The notes beneath the pieces are model-generated. The model was not told where the DNA came from, searched no databases, and saw only the letters and a list, made by a program, of their open reading frames with translations. 64,000 bases of DNA, from NCBI GenBank assembly GCA_964036045.1, contig OZ038381.1, positions 109,807,367-109,871,366 of the forward strand, written 5' to 3'. A program made the translations under genes and the position numbers. Shown piece by piece: positions 41,527-51,805 of this stretch. Within the stretch, counting starts at the first letter, position 1. Every line of letters begins with the position of its first letter. Source of the DNA: Eutreptiella sp. 'Long Island Sound 2002'. Its lineage: Eukaryota > Euglenozoa > Euglenophyceae > Eutreptiales > Eutreptiaceae.

Positions 41527-44325
41527 GACTTGGCTTCCCGCAGCCCCTTCCGGCTGCGATCCGCCAGGACTTTGTCCTCCACTTTGCTGGGCTTTGAGTT
41601 CCTCCAACGTCCTCAACATGTCCTCAGCAACCTCCTCGATCGACCTCACTCGTCGGTAATGGCCGGGTCCACCACCATAGCCTCTTCCTCCGCCTTCTCC
41701 TTGGCCTTTGCCTTGGCCTTCCCCCCCGTCTCCGCCCTTCTCCTTCCAATCGGAAATCCGCTGCTCCTTGGGCTTCTTCTCGGGGTGGGCGGCGAAGTAG
41801 GCCTTCTTGTCCGCCTCATACACCTTGCACTGACGGTGGTCGTGTGCATGGTTGTTTCCCTTGCCATAACAGACCCAGCACCCGTCGTGCTGAGACCTGT
41901 ACTCTCGGAACGAGAGCGGTGTGTTCCCGATCCCCCTTGGCTCTTTGCCCTTCTTGGGTCCCACCCGGCCCCATCTGGACCGATCCTGCCCATGGTCCCT
42001 CACGTTGTGCGCCACAAACGCGGAGAAATGGGCCTCCTCGTGATCCTCCTGGGACCAGTGGTCTTGGCCACTTCCACTACCATCCTCCGCAGAGTTGGCC
42101 GTGTCCTCCTGGATCTCCCGATGATGGCCGTCTTCTCGGTGGCCTCGTTGTCCATGACCATGTCGATCGTGCACGTGGGCCTTGTTCTTAGCATTGAGCT
42201 TCAACTCCACCGTGATGTACTTCACGATCTCGTCCAGGCTCATGCGGGCGAAGATGACCTGCATCCTCAGTGGCTCCCCGCGCCTCCACTCCACGTTGTT
42301 GAGGCGCAGCAACCTTTGCCCCATGGAGTCTCCAAACACCTCGACGTACACGGCGTTCTTCAGTCCCAACATCCGGTTGGGTTCGCCCAGGTTCCGCCTG
42401 AAGAACTCCATGATACCCGCATGGGTATCCTCCGCCGCCATAATCCTCACCGCCACCCGCTTCTTGGCGCGCTTCTTCTCCTCGTCCTCCACTCTCCTCT
42501 TCCAGTTGCCGGGGAGGACGTCCTTCAGGAGGTGGCGGATCTCGCTGGCCTCGTTCCAGTCCTCCATTAGCTTGAGGCATCTGCGGCACTTCCGCAGATA
42601 CCGGTTCCACTCCCGGAACCGCAACTCACCGCGGTCCAGCGGCAGCGGGATGGACCACAAGTCCTCCAGCTTCTGGTTTGGGGCGTCCACCCGCTCCTCA
42701 TCCTCCAACCACTGGAGGCAGGCCTGCTCCGTACGGATCAATCCTTCCCGGATCTGATCCCGCAGCTCCTCCTTCAGGTCCTGCGCCAGCCGGTGTGGGA
42801 ATGTCCGACATACCCACTTGTCCCGCGGCGCTCCCCGCATCTCGCCGACGACCTCCTCGGCGAAGTCCTCCCAGTCCAGGATGAAGTCATCCAGGTTGGA
42901 GGGGTTGCCATCGTAGTAGGGGATTTTGATTCCCCTGAGGTCGTCAATCCTGATGGCGTCTCCGACGTCTCCAGCCACCACTCCACCGAGACGGATACCA
43001 CCTGCGGCCGGGGGGTGTGAGTACACTCCCCGTACATCCCTCTCCTCCATGGAGTGCGGTCCAGTTGGGCCTGAACCCATGGGGTTTGGAATGCCGGAAG
43101 AACTTGCTCCATTGGCCGTCCATATCCCCCTATTGGGGTCCTTCGCCCACAGGTTTCCGCCTGGATGACCTCGACCATGTCCGTCGGCGCTTCCCATGGT
43201 TCGCCCCTGCATGGTCTGGCTCTGGATCTCGTCTTCCGCATAAACTACCATATTCGTCGTGATCGGTAGATTCTGGGCGGCATGGGACATCTGTACCGTC
43301 AGGCTCCTCGGGTCCGTGGTTACGTGCCCTTCCCGCATGGACCAAGCCGGTGCCGTGTGTTCTCCGAGCATTGTGGATTCGCTGAACATGGGAACAAACG
43401 GCAGCGCACCCGGGTCAACACGCGGAGGCGCGTATGGTGCCTCTGCAGGGCCGCCCATGGGTTTATCCATGGCACTCCTGAGGGTCTTAACCCGCTCCAC
43501 CAGCTCTGCCGCGGCCGGCTTTGCCGGGAGCTCTGGACCCGAGGCGAGGGGCTGTAGCTCCTCTAGCCTTTTCAGGCGTCCCGACATGTCCTCCACCAGG
43601 TGGAGGAGGCTGTCCACCACTCGCTGCTGCTTCTCCAGGGCCAGCACCAGATTCTCCCGGTACCGGTCCCGTTCCGCTCGCAGCTCCTCCATGTCTTTCT
43701 CCGCGGCCGACTGGTCATCCAGGATCCCGGCGACGTCCGTCTCTAGGCCGTCCTTCGCGTTATCCAGGCTGTCGAGGCGGTGCACGATGGCGTCCATCCC
43801 CATCTTCGGGTACTTGCCCATGAGGAAGGACACGTGCTGGCAGTGGCACACGGCGTGCTTTCCGCCTGATCCAGCGCATCCCGCGGTTCCCGGCGCCTCA
43901 GACTCATCGCCCATGGGCGTATTGCCTATGGCGTCCGTCTCTGGTCCCGTGTGCCGGGGCACAGGTGCCGTCCGGGCCCTGGCTGGCCTCTCCAAGCCCT
44001 CGGCGTCGTGCGTCAGGGCGGGCTCGGGGGCCGTGTTCGCCCTTGTGGGCGGTCTGGCCGTCTCCTCCGACTCCAAGGGTGGCTCGTAGGCTGTCCGATA
44101 GCCCTCAGAGTGCCCCTCGGATTCCCACAACCTGACCAGGCTGGGATCCGTATCCATAGCCCCGGCGTCCCTTGCCGCGGACTTGGGTGACCCGCGCTTC
44201 CGGTAGCGCCGGGCCCGTCCTCCACTGCTGCCTGAATGGCAGGCCTCGTCAGAGTCCTCCGCGGCGGAGCGGAGGTTGCATGCCTTTCGGCAGCGACGCT
44301 CACACATGGAGACCAGGTCCTCCAT
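41524..44325 (-). CDS. Element B Gag, 933 aa
   Basis: The start chosen is the M-E-D-L methionine at 44,325, conserved with element A; the frame is open to 44,631, but that extension overlaps the primer binding site and LTR. The order is: a Cys-containing basic N-terminus (C-E-R-R-C-R-K-A-C); Pro/Thr-rich linker; coiled coil about 183-258 (M-E-E-L-R-A-E-R-D-R-Y); second linker; capsid-like helices about 458-680 (Y-Y-D-G-N-P-S-N-L-D-D-F onward); His-rich segment near 720; and a non-canonical zinc knuckle at about 816-833 (C-W-V-C, then N-N-H, later Q-C). Gag builds the virus-like particle and binds RNA. At 933 residues it is long for Ty3 Gags. The frame is intact, unlike pol. Confidence 0.85.
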   Translation of the reverse strand: MEDLVSMCERRCRKACNLRSAAEDSDEACHSGSSGGRARRYRKRGSPKSAARDAGAMDTDPSLVRLWESEGHSEGYRTAYEPPLESEETARPPTRANTAPEPALTHDAEGLERPARARTAPVPRHTGPETDAIGNTPMGDESEAPGTAGCAGSGGKHAVCHCQHVSFLMGKYPKMGMDAIVHRLDSLDNAKDGLETDVAGILDDQSAAEKDMEELRAERDRYRENLVLALEKQQRVVDSLLHLVEDMSGRLKRLEELQPLASGPELPAKPAAAELVERVKTLRSAMDKPMGGPAEAPYAPPRVDPGALPFVPMFSESTMLGEHTAPAWSMREGHVTTDPRSLTVQMSHAAQNLPITTNMVVYAEDEIQSQTMQGRTMGSADGHGRGHPGGNLWAKDPNRGIWTANGASSSGIPNPMGSGPTGPHSMEERDVRGVYSHPPAAGGIRLGGVVAGDVGDAIRIDDLRGIKIPYYDGNPSNLDDFILDWEDFAEEVVGEMRGAPRDKWVCRTFPHRLAQDLKEELRDQIREGLIRTEQACLQWLEDEERVDAPNQKLEDLWSIPLPLDRGELRFREWNRYLRKCRRCLKLMEDWNEASEIRHLLKDVLPGNWKRRVEDEEKKRAKKRVAVRIMAAEDTHAGIMEFFRRNLGEPNRMLGLKNAVYVEVFGDSMGQRLLRLNNVEWRRGEPLRMQVIFARMSLDEIVKYITVELKLNAKNKAHVHDRHGHGQRGHREDGHHREIQEDTANSAEDGSGSGQDHWSQEDHEEAHFSAFVAHNVRDHGQDRSRWGRVGPKKGKEPRGIGNTPLSFREYRSQHDGCWVCYGKGNNHAHDHRQCKVYEADKKAYFAAHPEKKPKEQRISDWKEKGGDGGEGQGKGQGEGGGRGYGGGPGHYRRVRSIEEVAEDMLRTLEELKAQQSGGQSPGGSQPEGAAGSQV

Positions 44326-44532
44326 GTCACGTCCTCCTCTTCCCGAATGTCGTACTTCTCTTCGGGCTTCAACTTCCGGAGTTCGCCATGCTCTTGAACG
44401 TCTCGGTTCTTCTATGGCTCCAATCTCCGGCGTGGTCTCCACCGAGTCCACAATACGCACCCGGGGCGTACTTGGGCAGGGCTCATAAGGGCCCAAGTCC
44501 CCGAGTCGGCGGTAGGTAGGGGCAGCAGGTAA

Positions 44533-44545
44533 GCCTCTGCTACCA
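44533..44545 (-). promoter_or_regulatory. Primer binding site, initiator tRNA-Met type (element B)
   Basis: The minus strand reads TGGTAGCAGAGGC, identical to element A's site at 12,559-12,571. A second TGGTAG (TGGTAGGGACC, about 44,552-44,562) lies just outside, exactly where the homology between the two B LTRs ends, so the LTR edge is either there or 18 bp further in. Confidence 0.75.
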
Positions 44546-44563
44546 TAAAGAAGGTCCCTACCA

Positions 44564-46910
44564 GGACCGGCCCCCGCTGTGCCCCTTCCGCCTGTTACCC
44601 CTGCTGATTTACTCCGGATCAACGATTGCATTTCTCAATATCCTCAAAGTCCAAGGTCCAAAATCCAAAAATATAGAAAATGTAATCCTCCTTCAACCCT
44701 GAACAGCAACCAGATCCCACAAATACAGCAATAGCCCAATTCACAATCCAATAGAGGCTGCGGGCTTCCGTTCAGCACACCGGTCTTCCCACGGTGGCGG
44801 GCATGTACAGGAATTGCACCAAAGAGGAAAGCCCTGAAATTGGCATATGAACACAAATAAAGCAAAGTTGGGGAAAGATGGAAACGTACACAGTCACAGC
44901 CATAGGCCCCTCATTCCCTGGACTCACGACCTGCCCTTGACTCATCAACATGATGTCCTGAACCCAATCAAATAGGATGGCTAAGTGCCATGTGTCAAAC
45001 GTCACTACACAAACCCCAAAAATGTGTTCTCTCCCAAGCTTATAAATCCTAGCCCAATAGGGGAGGTGGCGTGTCATGGCCTAGAGTGGCACTCAGGACC
45101 ATGCCCTACTCTGACATCACCTTGGTTGGACTTGGAGTCGAATGAGCTTGGAGAACTGCCCCATGAAGATGACCTCACAACATGGCAAAATCAGGCAAAA
45201 TACACCATAGTGCCCAATATTCAATTATATACTCAAAAATGCATATGGCAAATGTTCATGTCCTCCATGCATGTGTCAAACCGGAAAGTAATACACGAGG
45301 ATGATATAGACCAAAGGTCCATGCCCAAGGATATCACATCATTGGCTCCGAAACCCTTCCGGATATATACATGCCATGCTTCACAAGTGAACTCATGAAT
45401 TTGAGACCTGATTTTGTGAGGCCTCGTGTGCCACGCCAAAGTGACCATGTGATCCGGCATATGGTGAAGTAATACACCGAAGCATATGCCAACATATAAG
45501 CAACATACCATAGTTCACAGATCTCTAGGCACTTTACTGTTAGCCGACCAGTTGAGCACATAAAACACAAAAATGAGCATAAAATGAGGTCAAAAACATG
45601 AAAATATGTCCAAATACAAAGTTGTCATGATAGTATATCTCTATGATCACCCATGATATCCGCTCATGGTTCAATACACAAATGATTAGAACCATTTACG
45701 AACAATTCCCCCACTTGGATCCCCAATCAGGCGCATGGAGATACCTTCGCCACCCATATCTACATGCCCCATGAAAATGGGAGTGCACTCATGGATCTCT
45801 TTGCCAAACATACCATGAGCAATACATACGCGGTAGACTTAGTCTAGCGCTTTGAATCCCACAGTTGGGACATGGGCAAAGCCCTTGTCACGTGTGGCTC
45901 CCCATCTCTCCGGCCACACGAAGATATATAACATGGGCGTGAGCATATCGAAGCACATACCATGCATAAAACATAACCCTCAAAAAGTGGCTCCCACCAT
46001 GGTATGCCATGCCCCTCCATGGACATAACTTCACGTTAAAAATACGTGGGAACCCAAGAAAAGTATCTATGCAACCCCAACACTCATGCGGTACACTCGA
46101 AAGTCGCAATAAAATATTCGGTTGCACGGTCCAAGAGTTATATATCACTTTCTACCTTCTTGACCATTATCCCTTGCTACACCAGGCATATGTTTACAAC
46201 AAAGGCGTTTGATGCCTTTTGAATGAACTTGAGACCAAGGCGTTTGCAACGCAACTTTCTTTATTCTCATTCCTCACACTCGCGCGTAGATATGGCCCTT
46301 CAAAGTGGTCCCACAATTCACTTTTGTTTCCCTTACATCTCCAAGTCAAATGGGTGGCAAGTATAAGGGAAACCTGATTCGGGCATAGGGAAAAGAGTAT
46401 GACCACTCGAAGAGGACCAAATCAAGTGCGGCGATGTCGATGTCGAAAATCCAATTCCGACATCGCGAAAAATTCAGATTAAAATTTCGAGTGCTTATTT
46501 AGAAAATTGCGGAAGCAACAAACCCTTTACTGATGAAATCTGACCCTTCATCGGGAATTCCGCCAAAATATCTGGAAATAACAGTTAACCAATCGGTTAA
46601 CGCAAAATCGCGAGCCAACTGACAGTCGCCGATACATTGACCATCAGAACGAAAGGCTGAAAAATTACAGAAACATTATGATAAAAAAACCCCCTTGATT
46701 CCTGATATTCCGATATATAAATCTCCGCTGGCGGCGCCTCGGTACTGAATATGGCCGCTCATAGCCCGAATTACCAAACCTATCACACTATCACATCGGG
46801 TTAGGTCAGGTGGATGGCAGAGTATGATATGAGCCAATGGCGGCTTGCCGGCACATAGATACACACCCCAAGTGACCCCAAGATGGCCACGGGGGTCCGA
46901 ACCGGCTTCA
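44564..46910 (-). repeat. 5' LTR of element B, 2,347 bp
   Basis: It begins TGAAGCCGGTTCGGA on the minus strand at 46,910, and its inner edge is the end of homology with the 3' LTR. Both B LTRs have the same length once the patch is excluded, with scattered substitutions and apparently no net indels, indicating modest age. It is AT-richer than the internal region. CCAAT-type sequence (GCCATTGGCTGA region) lies about 80 bp from the TG start. Confidence 0.9.
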
Positions 46911-47287
46911 GTAGTTCATGTACCTCCCCCATAGTCCCACAGGTGATCACAGATGTGCTGCATGCCTTGCATGAGGCTTTTCGTGCAATGGAGGGCAGCC
47001 ATTTCTCCAAACCGCTGTGGGAGGGTTCCCTGTTAGACTTGCTCATGCGCAAGCAGAATGCAAAGTTGAAATCTGATTATCCCGTGCACGCGCGTGCCGT
47101 CCTTTGGAACGTAGGTGAACAATTCCCAGAGTTGCCCCGCGCCGACTGTGCATCTGCTCTGTGGCACGTTGTCGAGGCTGGGGTGTTGAGTATCGAACAT
47201 GAACTTACTGCAACCTGTGCATCTCTTTGTATACAGCGGGTCATTCCACACCATTTGACGAGGGTGCCCATTTCATGGGAAGGTTAA
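46911..47287 (+). pseudogene. Possible RecQ-like gene continuation
   Basis: Directly beyond the LTR, a plus-strand frame reads S-S-C-T-S-P, then V-I-T-D-V-L-H-A-L-H-E-A-F, S-L-L-D-L-L, and A-L-W-H-V-V-E-A-G-V-L, ending at 47,287. The spacing of a Cys pair, a helix and a winged-helix-like L-W-x-x-V-x-x-G-V-L is what would follow the RecQ helicase core that stops at 33,443 on the same strand. No sequence overlap or target duplication proves the join. Functionally it would be the zinc-binding and RQC part. Confidence 0.4.
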
Positions 47288-48278
47288 AAGGCCCAGTTTG
47301 GCCCCCCACAACAAGCCAGGAGGGCGACTCGTTGAATATTGTGGATATGACAGTGCCACATCGGTTTGAGCTAGACGATATCACGGAGTTCTTCTCGTCT
47401 ATGCGGGTGGCACGGGTTGAGGAGCATGAAACAGCAATGGATGCACCGGATATGCGTTCACCGATTTGTCGGTGATGCCCCATGTAACAGGTGGTTTGGT
47501 GTATTCTGCCATGTGCAAGTTCCGGGACGAAACATGTTCCGTATCCATAGTCATGAACGCTTCTAACAAGATCTTGCATAGTGTGGGTGGTTGTTTTGAT
47601 GGTCGATGCATTCATGGTTGTGCACTGGCGTTGCATTTGCAAAACACGGACGGCACACCATCTACCTCGGGTGCTACGTCTGATGCTTCCTCTGTAAAGT
47701 CAAGACGCAAACCATGAGCAACAAAAGCCCAGGCCATTCCAAAGGTGTGCCAGCTTGTGCAACATGCGGAAGCCGGTCGCCATTGCATGGTTCTTGAGGG
47801 TGACCATGTGGCGCACCCCCCAACAAATGTTGACCTCGTGGCACATGTTCTTTATGAATTGAAGAGAGGGTCTAGTAGCCCACTGGTAAGTCATGTCCAA
47901 GCAACCATGAATGGTCACAATGCAGGATTCTTTGGTGAGGGCTTTGGGCGGGAGAATTTGCATTACAACTGTTGGGTGTGTTGTGGTGCATACCACTGCG
48001 CGCAAAAATCACCAGATAGCCCACCAGCTGACAAGAGAACGCCGAAGCGAAATGCCGTCTGCTCTCATGGTGCCATGGTTAAAAAGCGTTGTGAGAATCT
48101 GATGTTTTACCACATCTACCCATCAAGTGATGATGGGACGCCGGATGATAATGATCCTCTGCGCTTGCTTGTGATTGTGGACGTTTCCTCCCTAGATATC
48201 CCATCTGTGGAAGAGCAACAGGCCATACTCGCTACCCTCCATAGGAACCTGTTTTGCCCACGTAGATGGCGGCACTAG
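47288..48278 (+). pseudogene. Downstream frames with possible SWIM-like zinc finger
   Basis: Three frames follow one another: 47,227-47,475, 47,466-47,717 and 47,745-48,278. The middle one has a strand-rich segment then G-G-C-F-D-G-R-C-I-H-G-C-A-L-A-L-H-L, which resembles a SWIM zinc finger (CxC...CxH followed by a hydrophobic helix), although the first Cys pair is incomplete. The last has C-W-V-C-C-G-A-Y-H-C and further Cys, and ends C-P-R-R-W-R-H. They may be exons or frameshifted parts of one protein continuing the RecQ-like gene. Confidence 0.35.
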
Positions 48279-49353
48279 TGTGCAATTCCTGTGATGAACT
48301 GTGACATAAACCACTCCCACACCCCTTGCAGACCCAGCCAAACGTTCATTTCACCCTCTCTTTTGGTGGTTTTGGGGTGCCGACGAATCTACCATGGCAT
48401 ATTCCATTAGTGCAATATGATCCAAACCTCTCACATGCCTCATAAGTGTGTCGCATATCCACGTAACACCTCCCCCCGAAATTCCGAAATGTGGGGGTTG
48501 TGCAACCGCCCTCTTGCACAACCATCCCCTTGGACATACCATCCTAACCAAAGGGACCTTGCTTTCACGGTTTGCTTGTAATGAGCAGGATATAGAGAAA
48601 GAAGAACCATGTTCTTCACCATCAAACAATGCAATATTTCACATTAAAACTGATTTTCGTATACCCCCATCGGTGTGTGCAACCCCCCAATTTCACCGGT
48701 TGCACTTGTGCAACCGTGTGCAACCGTGTGCAACCCCCCTGCTACGCGCAGTGCGCGCCGCACTAGAAAAAAAACAAGAATCCATTCAATGCGACCACAT
48801 TTGGACAATGCACTACAATTCACACATGGCACGAGCAAAGACGCATCTTTCATCATTGGAATCACATGTCATCACCACAATGGAACCCCATGTCAAGGAG
48901 TCCTTGTCGGACCGCGGGCTTCAAGCGTGCCAATGATGCACTCGTGTAGCATACAATAGCATAGTGTTCCCCGTGGCAAGGTGTACGTCCATGCAAATGA
49001 TATGCATTGAAAATGACGCCGGCTCTTGCATCGACCAGGCATCCCTATACGAGTCGCTCCTCAAATGTGCCCATGCACTGGCCTTGACTTCCACCCATCC
49101 CAAATAACCCGTCGTGAAAAGGTATCTGCAATCGAAATCACCCATGGTGATTTTGCCGGTGAGAGCACAATCGTCGTGGCCATGAGTATGAAGGTTCATG
49201 GGGGCTCTCCTCGTGCTATGAACAAGAGCAATGCTTGTGTAGGACAGGTGGGGGAGGTGTGGTTGCACAAATTCATTTATGCATCGCACCAATGGCTCCA
49301 TTGTGGAGGTCCGTGCGGAAATTGCAATCTCCTTGCGAAAGCTTGGAAATGCC
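48279..49353. other. Unassigned sequence with clustered TTGCACA motifs
   Basis: Short frames without domains. The motif TTGCACA and its complement occur repeatedly, five times within 48,675-48,740. These may be subterminal binding repeats of a DNA transposon, but I find no terminal inverted repeats. Confidence 0.35.
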
Positions 49354-50303
49354 TTAACAGCTACAAGGAGGAGCCTCCGATGGTGACTGCCATGTCTCTT
49401 TATTTTCTCCCGACCCCTTGTATGACGTAGGTTTTGAACGAGCGTGATTGCCGGGATGGTGAGCTCCATAGCTTTTGCGTTGCATTCGAAACCTCCCTGT
49501 TCGGCGTGTTCGTCTTGGGTGCCTCATCGCTCTTGCGCTCTTGCACGACGGCGACATTTTGTCACTTGGGCTGGTGGGCATGTCGTTGACATCCTCCGTG
49601 GGCTTTGGCTCTCCTCCTTGCTCTTCGTCTTCCATGGGTTCATCCACTTCCTTGGTGCCTTCCTTTGCGTCGGTACACACCATTTTCTCATCGGCCTTGC
49701 GTGGAGACTCCCACTCGTCCATTTTTCCCGCGTCACTGTCATCGTCACTGTTGGGCTCTGTCACGCCTTCCCCATGTGAAGGGTCGGCGGCCCCACTCAA
49801 CTCCGCAGTGCCATCCCCATCCGGTTCGTCACCACCACCCTTGGACTCAGCATCCAGCACTTTCTCTCTTTCTTCATGCTTCGTGGCTTCCGTCACTTTG
49901 TCATTCGCATTGTCCTCCTTGTCAACGCCCTTGTCCTCGTGCCCCTCGTTCATCTTTTTGAGTGCTTGCACAGCATCGCCTTCGTATGTGAATGAGTTCT
50001 TTCCCGGGATGACGCATACAGACCACATGACGTCCGCCGCCACCTCCTCATCATCCTCTAATTGCGGTGGGATTTGGATCAACTCTTGGATCTTCTTCGG
50101 TTTCTTGTCCCCTTTTTGAGGTCGGCCTTTGCTACCGACGGCGAATTGTCAGCCACCGTTAGGCCTTTCCAACAAGCACCATCGTACACAACAACCGGGC
50201 GGAAGGCCAAACTTCTTGCACGCTTCTGCACGCTTGTTCGCGGCCTGCTTCCGCCGTTGCTCCGCCACTTCCTACGAAGGTAAGAGGTGCAACGGGTGTG
50301 CAA
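49354..50303 (-). CDS. Hypothetical acidic protein
   Basis: Minus-strand frames at 50,303-50,079 and 50,082-49,354 appear to be one coding region with a frame change near 50,105. The N-terminal part is basic with V-V-V-Y-D-G-A-C-W. Then come D-D-E-E-V-A-A-D-V-M-W-S-V and E-G-D-A-V-Q-A-L-K-K-M. A long Asp/Glu-rich, Lys-interspersed low-complexity tail follows and ends in a basic patch (R-R-T-R-R-T-G-R). No family is recognised. Composition suggests a nuclear, partly disordered protein. Confidence 0.4.
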
Positions 50304-50406
50304 GTGTGTGCAGCCGCACGAAAGTGAGTGCTTTCACAAGTTGGACAAGGGTTGCACACTAGTTGCATATTCTACGTAACATGGAATGCGAGTAAACACG
50401 AGGGTG

Positions 50407-51138
50407 TCACACCTCGGGGGCGGAGGTGGCCTTTTTGGGTGCGGCCGGCTCATTTGCATGTGCTGTGCCATGGTCACTTGCTTCGTTTGGGCTCTCCTCT
50501 TCTTTTGAATCTTGGTTCGGGTCCTCATTTTGTTGCTGTGCTTGCGCTTGTGGAGGTGCGTTGACCTTTGCGTTTTTCTTCTTCTTTGGAGCGTTCCGTT
50601 GTAGGCTCTTGCCTCCGTCTCCCTTCTTTTTCTTCGGCGCAGGCTTCTCCTCGTATGCCTCACTTTCGGCTTCTTGGCTTCCTCCTTGCGGAATGGGCGG
50701 TGGCCGGGGGGGTGCGGGCTTCGCTTGCTTCTCCATCTTCATTGGCTTTTGTTCCGTAGTGGGTCCCCAATGACTCTCATCAACAATGGGGTTGCCCAAA
50801 CCACTATCCTTCTCAAACGTTTCCTCGAGCTTCATTGCCAAATCCAATGGCAACTCACTTGGAGAAAGGGAGGTGAGGCACGCCTTCTCCAACGACCCGT
50901 TGTTGCGTTGTTGCCAAATCCAATGGAAACTCACTTGGGGAAAGGAGGTGAGGCGGGGCCTTCTCCAACCGGACCCCCGGTTGCGTTTTTGTCGCTTGAT
51001 CCGGGCTTGCAACGCTCCTGTCCAACTTCCGTAGAGCGGCCTTGATATCTTTCTTCCACTTCTTCCTAAATTACTCCACCTTTCTTGGATCCATGGTGAG
51101 CTGCCATTCGTCAATTGGGACCGGCGGCCACAGTCCAC
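50407..51138 (-). CDS. Hypothetical Lys/Pro-rich protein
   Basis: The frame's second half is protein-like: S-E-L-P-L-D-L-A-M-K-L-E-E-T-F, then a Pro-rich stretch, lysine runs (P-K-K-K-K-G) and an acidic Gln-rich end. Its first half is disturbed by the 76-bp tandem duplication, which shifts frame. Just upstream on the minus strand, another frame reads F-R-K-K-W-K-K-D-I-K-A-A-L-R-K-L, reminiscent of a helical DNA-binding segment. It may be the N-terminal exon of the 50,303-49,354 protein. No family is assigned. Confidence 0.35.
   Translation of the reverse strand: MDCGRRSQLTNGSSPWIQERWSNLGRSGRKISRPLYGSWTGALQARIKRQKRNRGSGWRRPRLTSFPQVSFHWIWQQRNNGSLEKACLTSLSPSELPLDLAMKLEETFEKDSGLGNPIVDESHWGPTTEQKPMKMEKQAKPAPPRPPPIPQGGSQEAESEAYEEKPAPKKKKGDGGKSLQRNAPKKKKNAKVNAPPQAQAQQQNEDPNQDSKEEESPNEASDHGTAHANEPAAPKKATSAPEV
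50837..50988. repeat. 76-bp tandem duplication
   Basis: Copies start at 50,837 and 50,913 with GCCAAATCCAATGG(C/A)AACTC and continue through GGTGAGGC and CCTTCTCCAAC. The unit is not a multiple of three and breaks the minus-strand frame. Confidence 0.75.
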
Positions 51139-51397
51139 TCACCATCATAGGGGGGCCAAGCTTGTCGCAAACAAACATGGCGGTCAACACGTTCGTCGCC
51201 ATGAGCTGTGAGGGGCGGTTGCACAAGTGCATAGTGTGCAAGTGTGTCGTTGCACAACAACATTGCGTTCAAAAACACTCAGCAAATCCATAGCGAAAAA
51301 AAATAAATTCATTTTCTGGGAGCCTTTCTGGGGCATACGATGCACGTCCAACAAACAAATGAATGCCAAATATCACCCTCAGTGCACCAAGAGCCGC
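51139..51397. other. Spacer with TTGCACA motifs
   Basis: No convincing gene. Several TTGCACA/TGTGCAA copies cluster at 51,217-51,262. Confidence 0.3.
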
Positions 51398-51805
51398 TTA
51401 CTCCCACCTCCTATGATCATTGACACATTGAATGTGTGCATCACGGCACTTGCACAGCCTTGCACACCGGTTGCACAGCTTTTCAACGGGGGTGTACGTT
51501 GGCGCCATCACACTTAGAGGACTCGGTGTTGTTGGTGGTGCACCTGAGTGTGCCACTGCACCAACGGCTTTCGCAGTGCGCCTATTGCCTGCCGAAATTG
51601 TTTTGCCGGCCTCCAATAATGATGGGGGAGACACGCCATATACCGCATCGTTGTGAACGTCATATACTTCTTCCGAAACGCCTCCGACATCGTTGAAAAA
51701 AAATATGGGCCATGCCCATGTCGTTGCCCGCCTGCACGGGCTTTCAACTTGCTGCCGCTGACCCACTAGGCTGCAATGGCCTCTCCCAACCCAGCCTTTT
51801 GCCAC
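51398..51805 (-). CDS. Hypothetical frame, 135 aa
   Basis: The frame contains F-F-F-N-D-V-G-G-V-S-E-E-V-Y-D-V-H-N-D-A and later C-N-R-C-A-R-L-C-K-C-R-D-A-H. The Cys cluster coincides with TTGCACA repeats in the DNA, so it is probably a repeat artefact; the middle looks more like real coding. No family is recognised. Confidence 0.25.
   Translation of the reverse strand: MAKGWVGRGHCSLVGQRQQVESPCRRATTWAWPIFFFNDVGGVSEEVYDVHNDAVYGVSPPSLLEAGKTISAGNRRTAKAVGAVAHSGAPPTTPSPLSVMAPTYTPVEKLCNRCARLCKCRDAHIQCVNDHRRWE

Larger units (their letters stand above)
33444..46910 (-). mobile_element. Ty3/Gypsy chromovirus element B, near full length
   Basis: The minus strand reads 5' LTR (46,910-44,564), short spacer, primer binding site (44,545-44,533), gag, UAG, pol with protease, methyltransferase-like domain, RT, RNase H, integrase and chromodomain, polypurine tract (36,077-36,062), then 3' LTR (36,061-33,445). 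Discounting a 270-bp insertion in the 3' LTR, both LTRs are 2,347 bp. Pol has two frameshifts and one added stop. No target site duplication matches across 33,443 and 46,911. It appears to have inserted into, or recombined within, the RecQ-like gene. Confidence 0.9.

Noticed and set aside
44326-44631. ATG at 44,631 as the element B gag start
   Set aside because: That extension overlaps the primer binding site and the LTR, and element A is not conserved there as protein; the M-E-D-L start at 44,325 is shared.
45233-45511. Minus-strand frames in the LTRs that recur at 13,404, 34,114 and 45,233
   Set aside because: They recur only because the LTR is repeated; they are short, and no domain is visible.
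33444-46911. Target site duplication around element B
   Set aside because: Bases before 33,444 and after 46,910 do not match as a 4-6 bp direct repeat; one flank has probably been rearranged.
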